This document shows positions 6,988 to 16,061 of a stretch of 64,000 nucleotides of DNA, piece by piece. Under the pieces are notes generated by a model, which ran no database searches, was not told the DNA's origin, and saw nothing but the letters and a program-made list of their open reading frames with translations. Location of the stretch: contig JAGWQH010000082.1 of the NCBI GenBank assembly GCA_028870115.1, positions 1 through 64,000 on the forward strand. The letters are read 5' to 3'. The first letter of the stretch is position 1; the number at the start of each line of letters is the position of its first letter. The position numbers were made by a program, and so were the translations under genes. Origin of the DNA: Candidatus Methylomirabilota bacterium (GTDB taxonomy: Bacteria; Methylomirabilota; Methylomirabilia; Methylomirabilales; Methylomirabilaceae).

Positions 6988-8898
6988 TTATACCGCCTCT
7001 GCGTGCGTGAAGAGTTCGGCGTGTTCACGCATACCTAAAAGTTCTTCCGCCTTGACGACGATCTCGGAGACCTTGAATGGCCGGCCCTGGACCTTCTGGA
7101 ACCCCACCGCGTCGACCAGGAACTGCGCCCGCAGCATCATCAGTAACTGGCCGAGGTTCATTTCCGCGACCAGCACGCGTCGAAAGCTCGCCAGTACCTG
7201 GCCAACGTTTGTCGGCATCGGGTTCAAGTAACGCAGATGGAGCGCCGAAACCCGGTGACCCCGCCGGTGGAGGCTCTTGACCGCATGCGTGATCGCCCCA
7301 TAGGTTGATCCCCATCCTACGATGAGCAGGTCGCCGGAGGGATCGCCGTAGACCGTCGCCTCCGGGATCTCGTCGACGATGCGCGAGACCTTCTCAGCTC
7401 GTATCCGAACCATCTTCTCGTGGTTCTGCGGATCGTACGAAACATTACCGGTGATGTCTTCCTTTTCAAGACCGCCGATGCGGTGCTCCAAGCCGGGCGT
7501 GCCCGGAATGACCCACGGGCGCGCCAGCGTCTTGGGGTCGCGTAGATACGGGTGGAAGCCCTGCGGGTCGGTCCTGAACGTTACCCGAATCTTCTGAAGC
7601 GATGCGATTTCGGGGAGCTTCCAAGGCTCGGCGCCGTTGGCCAGGTAGCCGTCCGAGAGGTATATCACCGGACACATATGGCGTATGGCGATCCGTACAG
7701 CCTCAATGGCCATCCAGAAGCAGTCGCCCGGTGTCGCCGGGGCGATTACTGCCACCGGGCACTCGCCGTTTCGTCCGAACATTGCCTGCCAGAGGTCGGC
7801 CTGCTCGGTCTTGGTCGGAAGGCCGGTCGACGGTCCGCCGCGCTGCACGTTGACGATGACCAGCGGAAGCTCAGCCATCACCGCGAGGCCGATCGCTTCG
7901 CTCTTGAGCGCCAGGCCTGGACCGGAGGTTCCGGTAACGCCGATGGCGCCCGCGTACGAAGCCCCGATCGCAGCGGTCACTGCTGCGATCTCGTCCTCAG
8001 CCTGAAACGTGGTCACGTCATAGTGGCGATACATGGAAAGGTTGTGCAGGATATCGGAAGCCGGCGTAATGGGGTAGCTTCCGTAAAAGAGCGGCAGTGA
8101 AGCGAGTTGCGCCGCGGTGACGAGGCCGATCGCGGTGGCTTCGTTTCCGGTGATGTGACGATAGGTGCCTGGCGCAATAACAGCAGCGGGCACGACGTAG
8201 CGAGAAGGAAACAGCTCAGCAGTCTCGCCATAATAGTAGCCGGCCCGGAACGCCTTGATGTTGGCTTCGGCGAGCTTTGGATTCTTCTGGAACTTGGACC
8301 GGATACTTTTTTCTTCGCGCTCTGTCGGATGATTGTACAGCCAGAACATGAGGCCGAGCGCGTAAAAGTTCTTGCAGCGTCCGACCTCTTTGGCCGTCAA
8401 CCCCATCCCTTCCAGCGCGAGCGCGACCTGCTTGGAGATGTCGATCGCGAACACTTGGTAACCGGAAAGGCTGCCGTCCTCAAGCGGGTTTGAGGTATAT
8501 CCTGCCTTCTCAATGTTGGGCTGAGTGAACGTACCGATATTAACAATGACGATGCCGCCGCGCGGCAGGTCCGGCAGGTTGATGCGCAGTGCGGCCGGGT
8601 TCATGACCACCAGGACGTCGGGTTGATCGCCCGGGGTGAACACCTCCTGACTGGAAAAATGAACCTGATACGCCGAGACGCCTGCAAGCGTTCCTGCCGG
8701 TGCCCGAATCTCAGCCGGATAATCCGGAAATGTCGCCAGGTCACTCCCTTCCAGCGCAACGCTCTTAGTAAATTCCGTTCCGGTAAGCTGCATGCCGTCG
8801 CCTGAATCGCCGGCAAAGCGGACGACGACGGTCTCCAACTCGCTCATCGGTCGGTGCCGGACTCCAGATGCAGGTTGCGTACTCTCGATTTCGCTCAT
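6988..8898 (-). CDS. korA: 2-oxoacid:ferredoxin oxidoreductase alpha subunit, gamma-alpha fusion
   Basis: The 636-residue protein fuses the gamma domain (residues about 22-200, starting VVRFAGDSGDGMQLTG) to the alpha domain (about 235-620, with TFQAEDEIAAVTAAIGAS, GTSGPGLALKSEAIGLA and QRGGPSTGLPTKTEQADL). This is the standard layout of the two-subunit KorAB type. There is no separate ferredoxin-like delta subunit nearby, so electrons must leave through a free ferredoxin. AAAGGA precedes the ATG. Confidence 0.9.
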   Translation of the reverse strand: MSEIESTQPASGVRHRPMSELETVVVRFAGDSGDGMQLTGTEFTKSVALEGSDLATFPDYPAEIRAPAGTLAGVSAYQVHFSSQEVFTPGDQPDVLVVMNPAALRINLPDLPRGGIVIVNIGTFTQPNIEKAGYTSNPLEDGSLSGYQVFAIDISKQVALALEGMGLTAKEVGRCKNFYALGLMFWLYNHPTEREEKSIRSKFQKNPKLAEANIKAFRAGYYYGETAELFPSRYVVPAAVIAPGTYRHITGNEATAIGLVTAAQLASLPLFYGSYPITPASDILHNLSMYRHYDVTTFQAEDEIAAVTAAIGASYAGAIGVTGTSGPGLALKSEAIGLAVMAELPLVIVNVQRGGPSTGLPTKTEQADLWQAMFGRNGECPVAVIAPATPGDCFWMAIEAVRIAIRHMCPVIYLSDGYLANGAEPWKLPEIASLQKIRVTFRTDPQGFHPYLRDPKTLARPWVIPGTPGLEHRIGGLEKEDITGNVSYDPQNHEKMVRIRAEKVSRIVDEIPEATVYGDPSGDLLIVGWGSTYGAITHAVKSLHRRGHRVSALHLRYLNPMPTNVGQVLASFRRVLVAEMNLGQLLMMLRAQFLVDAVGFQKVQGRPFKVSEIVVKAEELLGMREHAELFTHAEAV

Positions 8899-8944
8899 CT
8901 AGGTCCTTTCATTCTTGTCATTCTTATGATGGTCTAATCGTCCC

Positions 8945-9478
8945 CTAGCCACCGTGAAGCCCTCGCGCCGCGAGGCCGGGCTCGGGCGGCACATTGAGTA
9001 CTGCGGCGGGGAACAGGGAGACGATATACTTGACAACGTCCCGTATCGACACGACGCCCACCGGTCGGCCGTGTCTATCGAGTACCGGAATATGACGGTA
9101 GCCGCCGGTGTGCATCTTGTTGAGGGCGTACGCGATCCCGTCGTCCATGCCCACGGTCTCAGGATTCGGCGTCATGATCTGCTTGGCTGGACTGTCCAGG
9201 TCGAGCTGTCCGACGACCTTCTTCAGGATGTCCCGCTCCGTAAGGATCCCAATAAGCCGATCGCCCTCTGTCACCAGCACGCAGCCGACGCGGGCGCCGT
9301 TCATCCCCGTGATCGCCTCTCGCACGGCGGATTCCGGATGGATGCAAATCGGCTCTCGCAATTCCAATTCTCGAATCGGCTCCGTTAAGATTGCACAGCA
9401 TATCTTCTCAACGTCTTTATGCGTATCAACGTCCTCGTCCTCATATGCATCTTCAAATTCGCTTGCCGCAATACCCAT
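8945..9478 (-). CDS. CBS-domain pair protein
   Basis: This 177-residue protein has an acidic N-terminus (EDAYEDEDVDTHKD) and two CBS motifs. The first is around residues 50-105 (PICIHPESAVREAITGMNG, GILTERDILKKV), the second around 115-170 (QIMTPNPETVGMDD, HIPVLDRHGRPVGVVSIRDV). Paired CBS motifs bind adenosyl nucleotides and often sense energy state. The ATG at 9478 was preferred over an in-frame start 132 bases upstream because GGGAGG precedes it. Being first in the leftward run before korAB, it may tune that enzyme, which is inference. Confidence 0.8.
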   Translation of the reverse strand: MGIAASEFEDAYEDEDVDTHKDVEKICCAILTEPIRELELREPICIHPESAVREAITGMNGARVGCVLVTEGDRLIGILTERDILKKVVGQLDLDSPAKQIMTPNPETVGMDDGIAYALNKMHTGGYRHIPVLDRHGRPVGVVSIRDVVKYIVSLFPAAVLNVPPEPGLAARGLHGG

Positions 9479-9657
9479 GATTCTCAGCCTCCCGATCTGG
9501 ACACCGGAGTGCTCTGAAACGCCGAGTCTTTCCCTTTTCCACCTCGCCTCCACTCCATACTTTCTTTTCATCTTAACGATAGTCTTCGTGTGGCGCGAAG
9601 TCAAGGTCAAAGCCGGGAAGAGGGCATGCGAGGCGCGTAAAACGGGCGGCTTTGCAG

Positions 9658-9686
9658 TTGACAGTGTCTGGGGGCTCTACTATAGT
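9658..9686 (+). promoter_or_regulatory. Near-consensus sigma-70 promoter for the nuoG operon
   Basis: TTGACA at 9658-9663, a 17-base spacer and TATAGT at 9681-9686 match consensus in 11 of 12 positions. Transcription would start near 9693. This is one of the strongest promoters visible in the window. Confidence 0.8.
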
Positions 9687-9774
9687 TTAGTCAGTGAGAA
9701 GCGCGTTGTATCGGTGCGTTGTGAGCGCAAGAATTTACTTGTGCGCGCCTCAGAGGAAGGTGGAGAAAAAGACG

Positions 9775-11409
9775 TTGGTTGAGCTGATTGTTGATGGTGT
9801 GCCGATACAGATTCCCGCCGGGACGTCAATTCTCGAGGCGGTTCTGCAGACCGGCGGCGAGATCCCGCATTTTTGCTATCATCCGAAGCTCCGCGTGGTG
9901 GGTAGTTGTCGGATGTGCCTGGTGGAGGTACAAGGAACTTCAAAGCTGGTGATCTCGTGTGCCACCCCGGTTGCGGATGGGATGGAGGTGTTCACGGCCT
10001 CCGAACGCGTGAAGAAGGCCAGGAATGCGGTGCTCGAGTTTCTGTTGCTGAACCACCCGCTCGATTGCCCCGTCTGCGATAAGGGCGGAGAGTGCCCGCT
10101 TCAAGACTACACGCTCAGGTTCGGCCCCGGCGAGAGCCGCTTTATCGAACCGAAGATCCATCGGATCAAGCACCAGCCGATCGGCCCCTCTGTCATCTTC
10201 GACGCCGAGCGGTGCATTCTGTGTACGCGCTGTGTCCGATTTTGCCAGGATGTGACCGGGACGTCGGAGCTGGGCGTGTTCGGCCGAGGCGATCGATCTG
10301 AGATCGGCCTCTTTCCTGGTCGAAGCCTGGATAACGGATACTCCGGAAATGTGATCGACCTCTGTCCGGTAGGGGCACTGACGAGCCGGGACTATCGCTT
10401 TGCCGCCAGGCCATGGGATCTGATTACACAGGTTCCGTCGATATGCGGGCTGTGCAGTGCCGGGTGTAACATCACGGTGGATGTTCGGCATAAGGAGCGG
10501 GGCGCGCAGATGCTCCGCATTCGCCCGAGAGTCAACAATGAGGTCAACGGCCACTGGATCTGTGACGAGGGCCGCTTTGGGTTTCATTTCGCTGAGGACC
10601 CGGGACGGATCGGTGCGCCATTGATACAGCGAAATGGTGAGTTGCTGCCGGCGAGCTGGGACGAGGCGATCGATCGTATTGCCGGCGACCTCGCCAGGAT
10701 CCTCCGAGAGAAGGGGCCGGAGGCCATCGGTGTGGTCGCATCGGCGCGGCTGACCAATGAAGAGGCATTCCTCGTTCGACAACTGTTTGGAGAAAGACTC
10801 GGTATTCCAAACATCGATTACCGGGTGAGGCGATCTCAGGAGCCCGGCGGCGATATGCCGGAAGATCACCTGCTTCGGCGAACCGATAAGTATCCTGACT
10901 CGGTCGGGATGCGAACTCTGGGACTGCTCCCAAAGATCCAAGGGATGGGGACCAGAGAGATGCTGGGCGCTGCAACCGAAGGTCGGCTGGCCGCTTTACT
11001 CGTTTTTGAGGAGGACTTGGTGGCTGCGCTGTCCGGCGAGTTCGCCGTTGCGAACTCGCTTAAGCAGCTGGATCTGCTTGTCACTCACGATTTATTCTTG
11101 ACAGCGACGGCAAAGCTGGCGCATGTTGTTCTACCGGGATTGAGCTGTTACGAAAAGGAGGGGACGTTCACAAATTTCGCGGGGCGGGTTCAGCGCCTCC
11201 ATCCGGCGCTGGAACCATTCGGTCGCGCGATTCCGCTTGTCGAGTTCCTGCAGCGTCTCGCATGCCGACTGGAACTTCCCCTGGTGGAAGGGAATACAGA
11301 AGCGGTGTGGAATGAACTCGCCCGCTCGGTTCCGGTATGTGAAGGCGTGACGTACGAGAGTATTGGTGAGTTGGGAATGCCGTTGGCGGATACGCCGGTG
11401 GCAAGATAG
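9775..11409 (+). CDS. nuoG: NADH-quinone oxidoreductase subunit G-like protein, short form
   Basis: This is a peripheral-arm Fe-S subunit of complex I. Visible in order are a 2Fe-2S ferredoxin domain (CYHPKLRVVGSCRMCLVEV), the His-Cys3 cluster region (NHPLDCPVCDKGGECPLQD), a 4Fe-4S set (CILCTRCVRFCQDV) and the extra cluster of the molybdopterin-like fold (ICGLCSAGCNITV). The molybdopterin-like part is abbreviated, so the protein is about 545 residues where NuoG is often 700-900. The start is uncertain: TTG at 9775 follows a GGTGGAG site at good distance, GTG at 9760 is possible, and GTG at 9694 would sit at the predicted transcription start. Confidence 0.82.
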   Translation: MVELIVDGVPIQIPAGTSILEAVLQTGGEIPHFCYHPKLRVVGSCRMCLVEVQGTSKLVISCATPVADGMEVFTASERVKKARNAVLEFLLLNHPLDCPVCDKGGECPLQDYTLRFGPGESRFIEPKIHRIKHQPIGPSVIFDAERCILCTRCVRFCQDVTGTSELGVFGRGDRSEIGLFPGRSLDNGYSGNVIDLCPVGALTSRDYRFAARPWDLITQVPSICGLCSAGCNITVDVRHKERGAQMLRIRPRVNNEVNGHWICDEGRFGFHFAEDPGRIGAPLIQRNGELLPASWDEAIDRIAGDLARILREKGPEAIGVVASARLTNEEAFLVRQLFGERLGIPNIDYRVRRSQEPGGDMPEDHLLRRTDKYPDSVGMRTLGLLPKIQGMGTREMLGAATEGRLAALLVFEEDLVAALSGEFAVANSLKQLDLLVTHDLFLTATAKLAHVVLPGLSCYEKEGTFTNFAGRVQRLHPALEPFGRAIPLVEFLQRLACRLELPLVEGNTEAVWNELARSVPVCEGVTYESIGELGMPLADTPVAR

Positions 11410-11495
11410 TGGCTGTACGGAAGCTGTCAGCCGTCGGCACAAATCGTTTGTATGAGTGCTGATAGCAGACTGCTTACATACGAAGGAGACAACTC

Positions 11496-12023
11496 ATGGG
11501 GTTGTTCGACAACAGACAAATAGAGCCGAACGTCATCACGACGACGGTCGAGTGGCTCTTTAATTGGGCCCGCAAGTCCTCCCCTTGGCCGATGACTTTT
11601 GGTCTGGCCTGCTGCGCGATCGAGATGATGGCCACCGGCGCCTCCCGCTTCGACCTTGACCGCCTGGGAGCCGGCGTCTTCCGCCCGTCGCCGCGCCAGT
11701 CCGACGTGATGATCGTGGCCGGGACCGTCACTGAGAAGATGGCGCCTCGCATCAAGACCCTCTATGAGCAGATGCCGGACCCCAAGTGGGTGATCGCCAT
11801 GGGTGCCTGCGCGATTTCCGGCGGTCCCTTCTACTACGACGCGTACCACGTTGTTAAGGGAGTGGACCTGCTCGTCCCGGTCGATGTCTATGTTCCGGGC
11901 TGTCCACCGACGCCCGAGGCGCTTATCTTCGGCATCCTCACCCTCCAGGAACAGATCACCCGCGGCGAGCGTGCGAAACCAGGCCGCCGGCCGACCCTGC
12001 CCGAGCCCCTGGCGGCGGCGTAA
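11496..12023 (+). CDS. nuoB: NADH-quinone oxidoreductase subunit B, copy 1
   Basis: NuoB carries cluster N2, the last Fe-S centre before quinone in complex I. The four ligand cysteines are visible in [18 protein letters not shown] and [11 protein letters not shown], and ASRFDLDR with [12 protein letters not shown] is typical. Its 175 residues are normal length. The AAGGAG before the ATG is good. It follows the short nuoG and precedes nuoI with 10 bases between; nuoA, C, D and the membrane subunits are not beside it. Confidence 0.9.
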   Translation: MGLFDNRQIEPNVITTTVEWLFNWARKSSPWPMTFGLACCAIEMMATGASRFDLDRLGAGVFRPSPRQSDVMIVAGTVTEKMAPRIKTLYEQMPDPKWVIAMGACAISGGPFYYDAYHVVKGVDLLVPVDVYVPGCPPTPEALIFGILTLQEQITRGERAKPGRRPTLPEPLAAA

Positions 12024-12033
12024 GGGGGATACC

Positions 12034-12564
12034 ATGGGAGGCTACTTCTCAGATCTATTCGGCGGCAGCGCGAGTATTCTTCGCTCTCTGTGGGTGACAC
12101 TCCGGTACCTCTTCACCCCAGCCATCACCGTCCAGTACCCCGATGAGCAGCGGACACAACCGTTGCGCGCGCTGAATCGTCACGTACTCAGGATCGACGA
12201 GACGACCGGGCAGCTCAAATGTACCGCCTGCGAGGCCTGCGCGAGGATCTGTCCTACGCGCTGTATCGAGCTGACCGGGACCGGTAAGGGAAAGAATCGT
12301 CACCCATCTGCCTTTTCCATCGACCACAACCTCTGTATGTACTGTAACCTCTGCGTCGAGGTCTGCCCCTTCGACGCCATTACGATGTGGACACGGATCG
12401 GCGAACTCAGCGCCCCTGTCCGCAGCGGTCTGGTTTTCGATCTGAAAGCCCTGACGGCAGAGCGCTTCTACCCGTCTCCGACGACTCCAGAAAAGCCGGT
12501 CCCACCGGCCGTCGAGCCAGAGCCAGAGAAGGCAGAGGTTGCGGCTCCGGCCCCCTCTTCGTGA
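12034..12564 (+). CDS. nuoI: NADH-quinone oxidoreductase subunit I, copy 1
   Basis: This 176-residue ferredoxin-like subunit would carry two 4Fe-4S clusters (N6a, N6b). The two motifs CTACEACARICP and CMYCNLCVEVCP are complete. The N-terminal amphipathic part (LRSLWVTLRYLFTPAITVQYP) is typical of NuoI anchoring to the membrane arm. The C-terminus ends in a Pro/Glu-rich tail (PVPPAVEPEPEKAEVAAP) not found in copy 2. GGGGGAT precedes the ATG. trxB starts two bases after the stop codon. Confidence 0.88.
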   Translation: MGGYFSDLFGGSASILRSLWVTLRYLFTPAITVQYPDEQRTQPLRALNRHVLRIDETTGQLKCTACEACARICPTRCIELTGTGKGKNRHPSAFSIDHNLCMYCNLCVEVCPFDAITMWTRIGELSAPVRSGLVFDLKALTAERFYPSPTTPEKPVPPAVEPEPEKAEVAAPAPSS

Positions 12565-12565
12565 G

Positions 12566-13495
12566 ATGAGCACACCAGTAGAAGAGGTGATTATTCTTGG
12601 GTCAGGCCCGGCGGGCCTGACCGCGGCTTTGTATACCGCCCGAGCCAATCTGCATCCCCTTGTCATCGAAGGGAACGAGACCGGCGGGCAGTTAGTCCTA
12701 ACGACGTTGGTGGAGAACTATCCAGGATTCCCGGATGGGCTTATGGGGCCTGAGCTGATTTCCAGGATGCGACAACAGGCGGAGCGATTTGGCGCAAGGT
12801 TCTTGAAGGGAGATGCGACAGCCGCCGATCTGAGCAGCAACCCGTTCACCCTGATGGTAGATAATGAACCGCATCAGACCAGAGCGCTGATCGTCGCGAC
12901 GGGGGCGTCGGCGAATCTGCTCGGGCTCGAATCTGAACGCAAGCTGCTGGGACATGGAGTCTCGACCTGCGCAACGTGCGACGGGTTCTTTTTCAGAGAT
13001 CAGCAGGTAGCGGTTGTGGGTGGGGGCGACTCGGCGGTTGAGGAGGCGCTCTTCCTGACGAAGTTCGCGACGAAGGTGACACTTATTCATCGACGGGACA
13101 AGCTCCGGGCGTCGAAGATCATGCAGGAACGGACCTTCGCAAATCCCAAGATTGAGCTCTTATGGAACCGAACGGTTGTGGAGATCCTTGATACGTCACA
13201 GGGAAAGGTGACCGGAGTCAAAACCAGGGTCGATGGTTCGTCCTCACCGGAGACACTCGTCTGCGACGGTGTGTTTGTTGCGATCGGGCATTCCCCCAAT
13301 ACGAAGCTGTTCACGGGACAGTTAGAGATGGACGAGCGAGGGTACATTGTCACGCATCATGGGACGATGACCAGCGTCTCTGGTGTCTTTGCTGCCGGCG
13401 ATGTGCAGGACCATGTCTACAAGCAGGCCGTCAGCGCCGCCGGATCGGGGTGCATGGCCGCCCTGGATGCCGAACGCTATCTGGAGAGCCTGTAA
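12566..13495 (+). CDS. trxB: Thioredoxin reductase
   Basis: This cytoplasmic flavoprotein passes electrons from NADPH to thioredoxin. FAD-binding GSGPAGLTAALYTARAN lies at the N-terminus, the redox-active CATC at about residues 141-144 (STCATCDGFFF), the NADPH-binding GGGDSAVEEALFL just after it, and the C-terminal FAD motif as GVFAAGDVQD. The length of 309 residues is standard. Its ATG falls one base after the nuoI stop, so it is probably read on the same transcript. No strong ribosome binding site is visible, which suggests coupling. Confidence 0.92.
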   Translation: MSTPVEEVIILGSGPAGLTAALYTARANLHPLVIEGNETGGQLVLTTLVENYPGFPDGLMGPELISRMRQQAERFGARFLKGDATAADLSSNPFTLMVDNEPHQTRALIVATGASANLLGLESERKLLGHGVSTCATCDGFFFRDQQVAVVGGGDSAVEEALFLTKFATKVTLIHRRDKLRASKIMQERTFANPKIELLWNRTVVEILDTSQGKVTGVKTRVDGSSSPETLVCDGVFVAIGHSPNTKLFTGQLEMDERGYIVTHHGTMTSVSGVFAAGDVQDHVYKQAVSAAGSGCMAALDAERYLESL

Positions 13496-13510
13496 GGCGA
13501 GGATGGTTCT

Positions 13511-14722
13511 ATGGCGATGAAACCGATGAAGACGCTCCTCGATCTGGAGGAGGGGATGCGGATCGTCATGGACGCGGCCCAGCCGATAGAGCGGGCTGAG
13601 CAGGTGACGCTGCTTGATGCGGTGGGCCGAGTGCTGGCCGAAGAGATCTGCGCATCGATGGATGTCCCGCCCTTTGCCCGGGCGGCGATGGACGGTTATG
13701 CCGTCAGGGCAGAGGATACGTTCGGCGCGGGTAATTTTTCACCGAGAATTCTAGAGCTTATTGAGGTGATTCACGCCGGAGAGTCCGCCCGCCTCAGCGT
13801 CCGCTCGTCGAGTTGCATCCAGGTAGCGACGGGCGCCCCGATGCCCGAGGGCGCCGATGCCGTCGTGATGGTGGAAGACACGGAGCTGGACGGGACCAAG
13901 GTGAGGGTCTACAAACCCGTCTATCCGCAACAGCACGCCTCACCGATGGGCGAGGATATCAAAGCGGGAAATCTTGTCCTGCAGCGCGAGATGCGCCTGG
14001 ATCCAAGCAAGATCGGTGTGCTGGCTGCGCTCGGGTTGCAAAAGGTAGCGGTTTATCAGAAGCCCCGGGTGGCCGTAGTGCCTTCCGGCAACGAAATCGT
14101 CACGGCCGGAGAGGTGCTCAGTCCCGGGAAGATCTACGACATCAACTCCTACACCCTCTCTGCGCTTATCAGCGAGAACGGTGGCCTTCCGCACATCTTC
14201 CCGATCATGAAAGATACATTGGAATCGGCGATCTCAACGATACGAGAGGCCCTCTCGTACGACCTCATCGTCCTGTCAGGCGGCAGTTCTGTTGGTGAGC
14301 GGGACATGATGGTAGAGGCGGTACAGCGGATGGGGGAGATGAAGTTTCACGGCATCGCCGTCAAGCCCGGGAAACCCACCCTGTGCGGCATTGTGGAAGG
14401 CCGTCTGTTGCTGGGGATGCCGGGCTATCCCACGTCATGCCTGACCAACGGGTATGGGATCTTGGCGCCCGCGCTTCGGAAGATGGCAAGGCTCGGCCAG
14501 CGCGCGCTGGCATCGCTGAAAGCCCCGATGGCCCGTCGGTACACCTCGACGATCGGACGACATCAGTACCTGCCTGTCCGCCTCGATGGTGGGGAGGTCG
14601 TCCCGGTCTTCAAAGAGTCAGGCGCCATCACCTCGATGGCTGACGCAGAGGGGTATATCGAGATTCCTGCCAATGTGGACCTCCTCGAGAAGGGAGAAGT
14701 TGTGGAGGTCCTTCTGTTTTGA
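13511..14722 (+). CDS. moeA: Molybdopterin molybdenumtransferase
   Basis: MoeA inserts molybdenum into adenylylated molybdopterin. Family motifs are visible: PFARAAMDGYAVRAEDT, MPEGADAVVMVEDTE, VPSGNEIV, LSGGSSVGERD and GKPTLCGIVEGRLLLGMPGYPTS. At 403 residues it is complete. It lies 15 bases after trxB on the same strand. The link to molybdenum enzymes fits the fdhD gene at 21678; the formate dehydrogenase or other client is not in the window. Confidence 0.92.
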   Translation: MAMKPMKTLLDLEEGMRIVMDAAQPIERAEQVTLLDAVGRVLAEEICASMDVPPFARAAMDGYAVRAEDTFGAGNFSPRILELIEVIHAGESARLSVRSSSCIQVATGAPMPEGADAVVMVEDTELDGTKVRVYKPVYPQQHASPMGEDIKAGNLVLQREMRLDPSKIGVLAALGLQKVAVYQKPRVAVVPSGNEIVTAGEVLSPGKIYDINSYTLSALISENGGLPHIFPIMKDTLESAISTIREALSYDLIVLSGGSSVGERDMMVEAVQRMGEMKFHGIAVKPGKPTLCGIVEGRLLLGMPGYPTSCLTNGYGILAPALRKMARLGQRALASLKAPMARRYTSTIGRHQYLPVRLDGGEVVPVFKESGAITSMADAEGYIEIPANVDLLEKGEVVEVLLF

Positions 14723-14783
14723 CCATCCATCCGGTCGTCCTCGGTGCCATGTTCTGGCAGTACTGTCTGGAGGCGATATCTTC

Positions 14784-15986
14784 ATGGATTTGACGCTTAT
14801 CAAGCAACTGGCTATTCCCTCGTCCTCTAAGATCGTTCTGTTGGTGGCTGATGGGCTGGGAGGCCTGCCGAGAGAGACGGACGGTCGAAGTGAGATGGAG
14901 GTGGCCCGGCTTCCCAATCTCGACGCCCTCGCTGCTCGCTCCCTCTGCGGTCTCATCGATATGGTGGGCCCAGGGATTATTCCCGGTAGTGGACCAGGGC
15001 ACCTCGCCCTCTTTGGCTACGATCCTTTTACGTACCAGATCGGACGAGGGGTCCTTGAAGCGTGCGGCATCGACCTGGAACTTCGTTCAAACGATGTGGC
15101 AAGTCGGGGCAACTTCTGCACACTTGATGAAGAGGGAAGAGTTGTCGACCGGCGCGCCGGTCGAATCACGACTGAGATCTGCCGACGCCTGTGCTGTCAG
15201 CTCGATCAGATCCGGATCGAAGGGGTGGATGTCATTGTCAGACCCGTCAAGGAGCATCGGTTCGTGGTTGTATTTCGGGGGGAGCGGCTCTCTGATGCCC
15301 TTTCCGATTCCGATCCCCTTACCATAGGCGAGCGACCCCTTGCTGTAAAGGTTACCAGCCCTGGAGCGGAACAGGCGGCTGCGCTCGTCAATAAGTTTCT
15401 GGATCAGGCTCGTGGAATCCTGAAGGACGAGAAACCGGCCAATATGATCCTGCTCAGAGGCTTTGCCTTGCCGCCAAAACTCCCCGCATTTCCGGAACTG
15501 CTGCGGCTCCGGGCGGCGGCGATCACCTGCTATCCAATGTATCGTGGTCTCGCCAAACTTATCGGGATGGAGGCGTTACCTTTTTGCATGGACTTGGATG
15601 ACGAACTCAAAACCTTGTCAGCCAACTACAACCAATACGATTTCTTTTACGTACATTTTAAGGGGACCGATCGGGCCGGCGAGGACGGCGACTTTGACGC
15701 GAAGGTAGGCGCGCTGGAGGAGCTGGATCGGCGAATACCTGATTTTCTTGCGCTACAACCCGATGTATTTATCGTGACCGGCGATCATTCGACGCCGGCT
15801 GTCCTGAAAGGACATAGCTGGCATCCGGTTCCCTTTCTGCTCCGGTCACGATGGTCTCGTTCTGCCGGGGTCATCAGATTTACGGAGCGAGAGTGCGCTC
15901 AGGGACCCTTGGCGACGATGCGAGCTGTCGATCTTATACCCCTTGCAATGGCCAACGCTTTGAGATTCAAGAAGTTCGGAGCATGA
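14784..15986 (+). CDS. apgM: 2,3-bisphosphoglycerate-independent phosphoglycerate mutase, ApgM type
   Basis: This 400-residue enzyme of the alkaline-phosphatase superfamily interconverts 3- and 2-phosphoglycerate. Metal-binding motifs are visible as LVADGLGGLP near the N-terminus and VTGDHSTP near residue 330. SGPGHLALFGYDP and GRGVLEACG are typical of the archaeal-type ApgM rather than GpmI. The ATG at 14784 follows CTGGAGG at good spacing; the open frame upstream overlaps moeA and is not coding. Confidence 0.88.
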   Translation: MDLTLIKQLAIPSSSKIVLLVADGLGGLPRETDGRSEMEVARLPNLDALAARSLCGLIDMVGPGIIPGSGPGHLALFGYDPFTYQIGRGVLEACGIDLELRSNDVASRGNFCTLDEEGRVVDRRAGRITTEICRRLCCQLDQIRIEGVDVIVRPVKEHRFVVVFRGERLSDALSDSDPLTIGERPLAVKVTSPGAEQAAALVNKFLDQARGILKDEKPANMILLRGFALPPKLPAFPELLRLRAAAITCYPMYRGLAKLIGMEALPFCMDLDDELKTLSANYNQYDFFYVHFKGTDRAGEDGDFDAKVGALEELDRRIPDFLALQPDVFIVTGDHSTPAVLKGHSWHPVPFLLRSRWSRSAGVIRFTERECAQGPLATMRAVDLIPLAMANALRFKKFGA

Positions 15987-16025
15987 AGCCGGAAACGGAC
16001 GACGGCGGCGAGATCAACGTTGAAA

Positions 16026-16055
16026 TTGACAGTTGCATCATAGTATTCTTACAAT
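16026..16055 (+). promoter_or_regulatory. Near-consensus promoter of the cysteine desulfurase gene
   Basis: TTGACA at 16026-16031 and TACAAT at 16050-16055 are separated by 18 bases. Transcription should begin near 16062, leaving a leader of about 137 bases before the ATG at 16199. Confidence 0.75.
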
Positions 16056-16061
16056 AGAAAT

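Noticed and set aside
9832-10038. Avoidance of CTCGAG as proof of active PaeR7I-type restriction
   Set aside because: CTCGAG occurs at 9832-9837, 10033-10038 and elsewhere in the window, so no obvious avoidance exists; modified sites would still be compatible with an active system.
9940-10941. Leftward open frame of 333 codons opposite nuoG
   Set aside because: The rightward frame has all Fe-S cluster motifs of NuoG; the opposite frame is a GC-driven shadow without any recognisable family.
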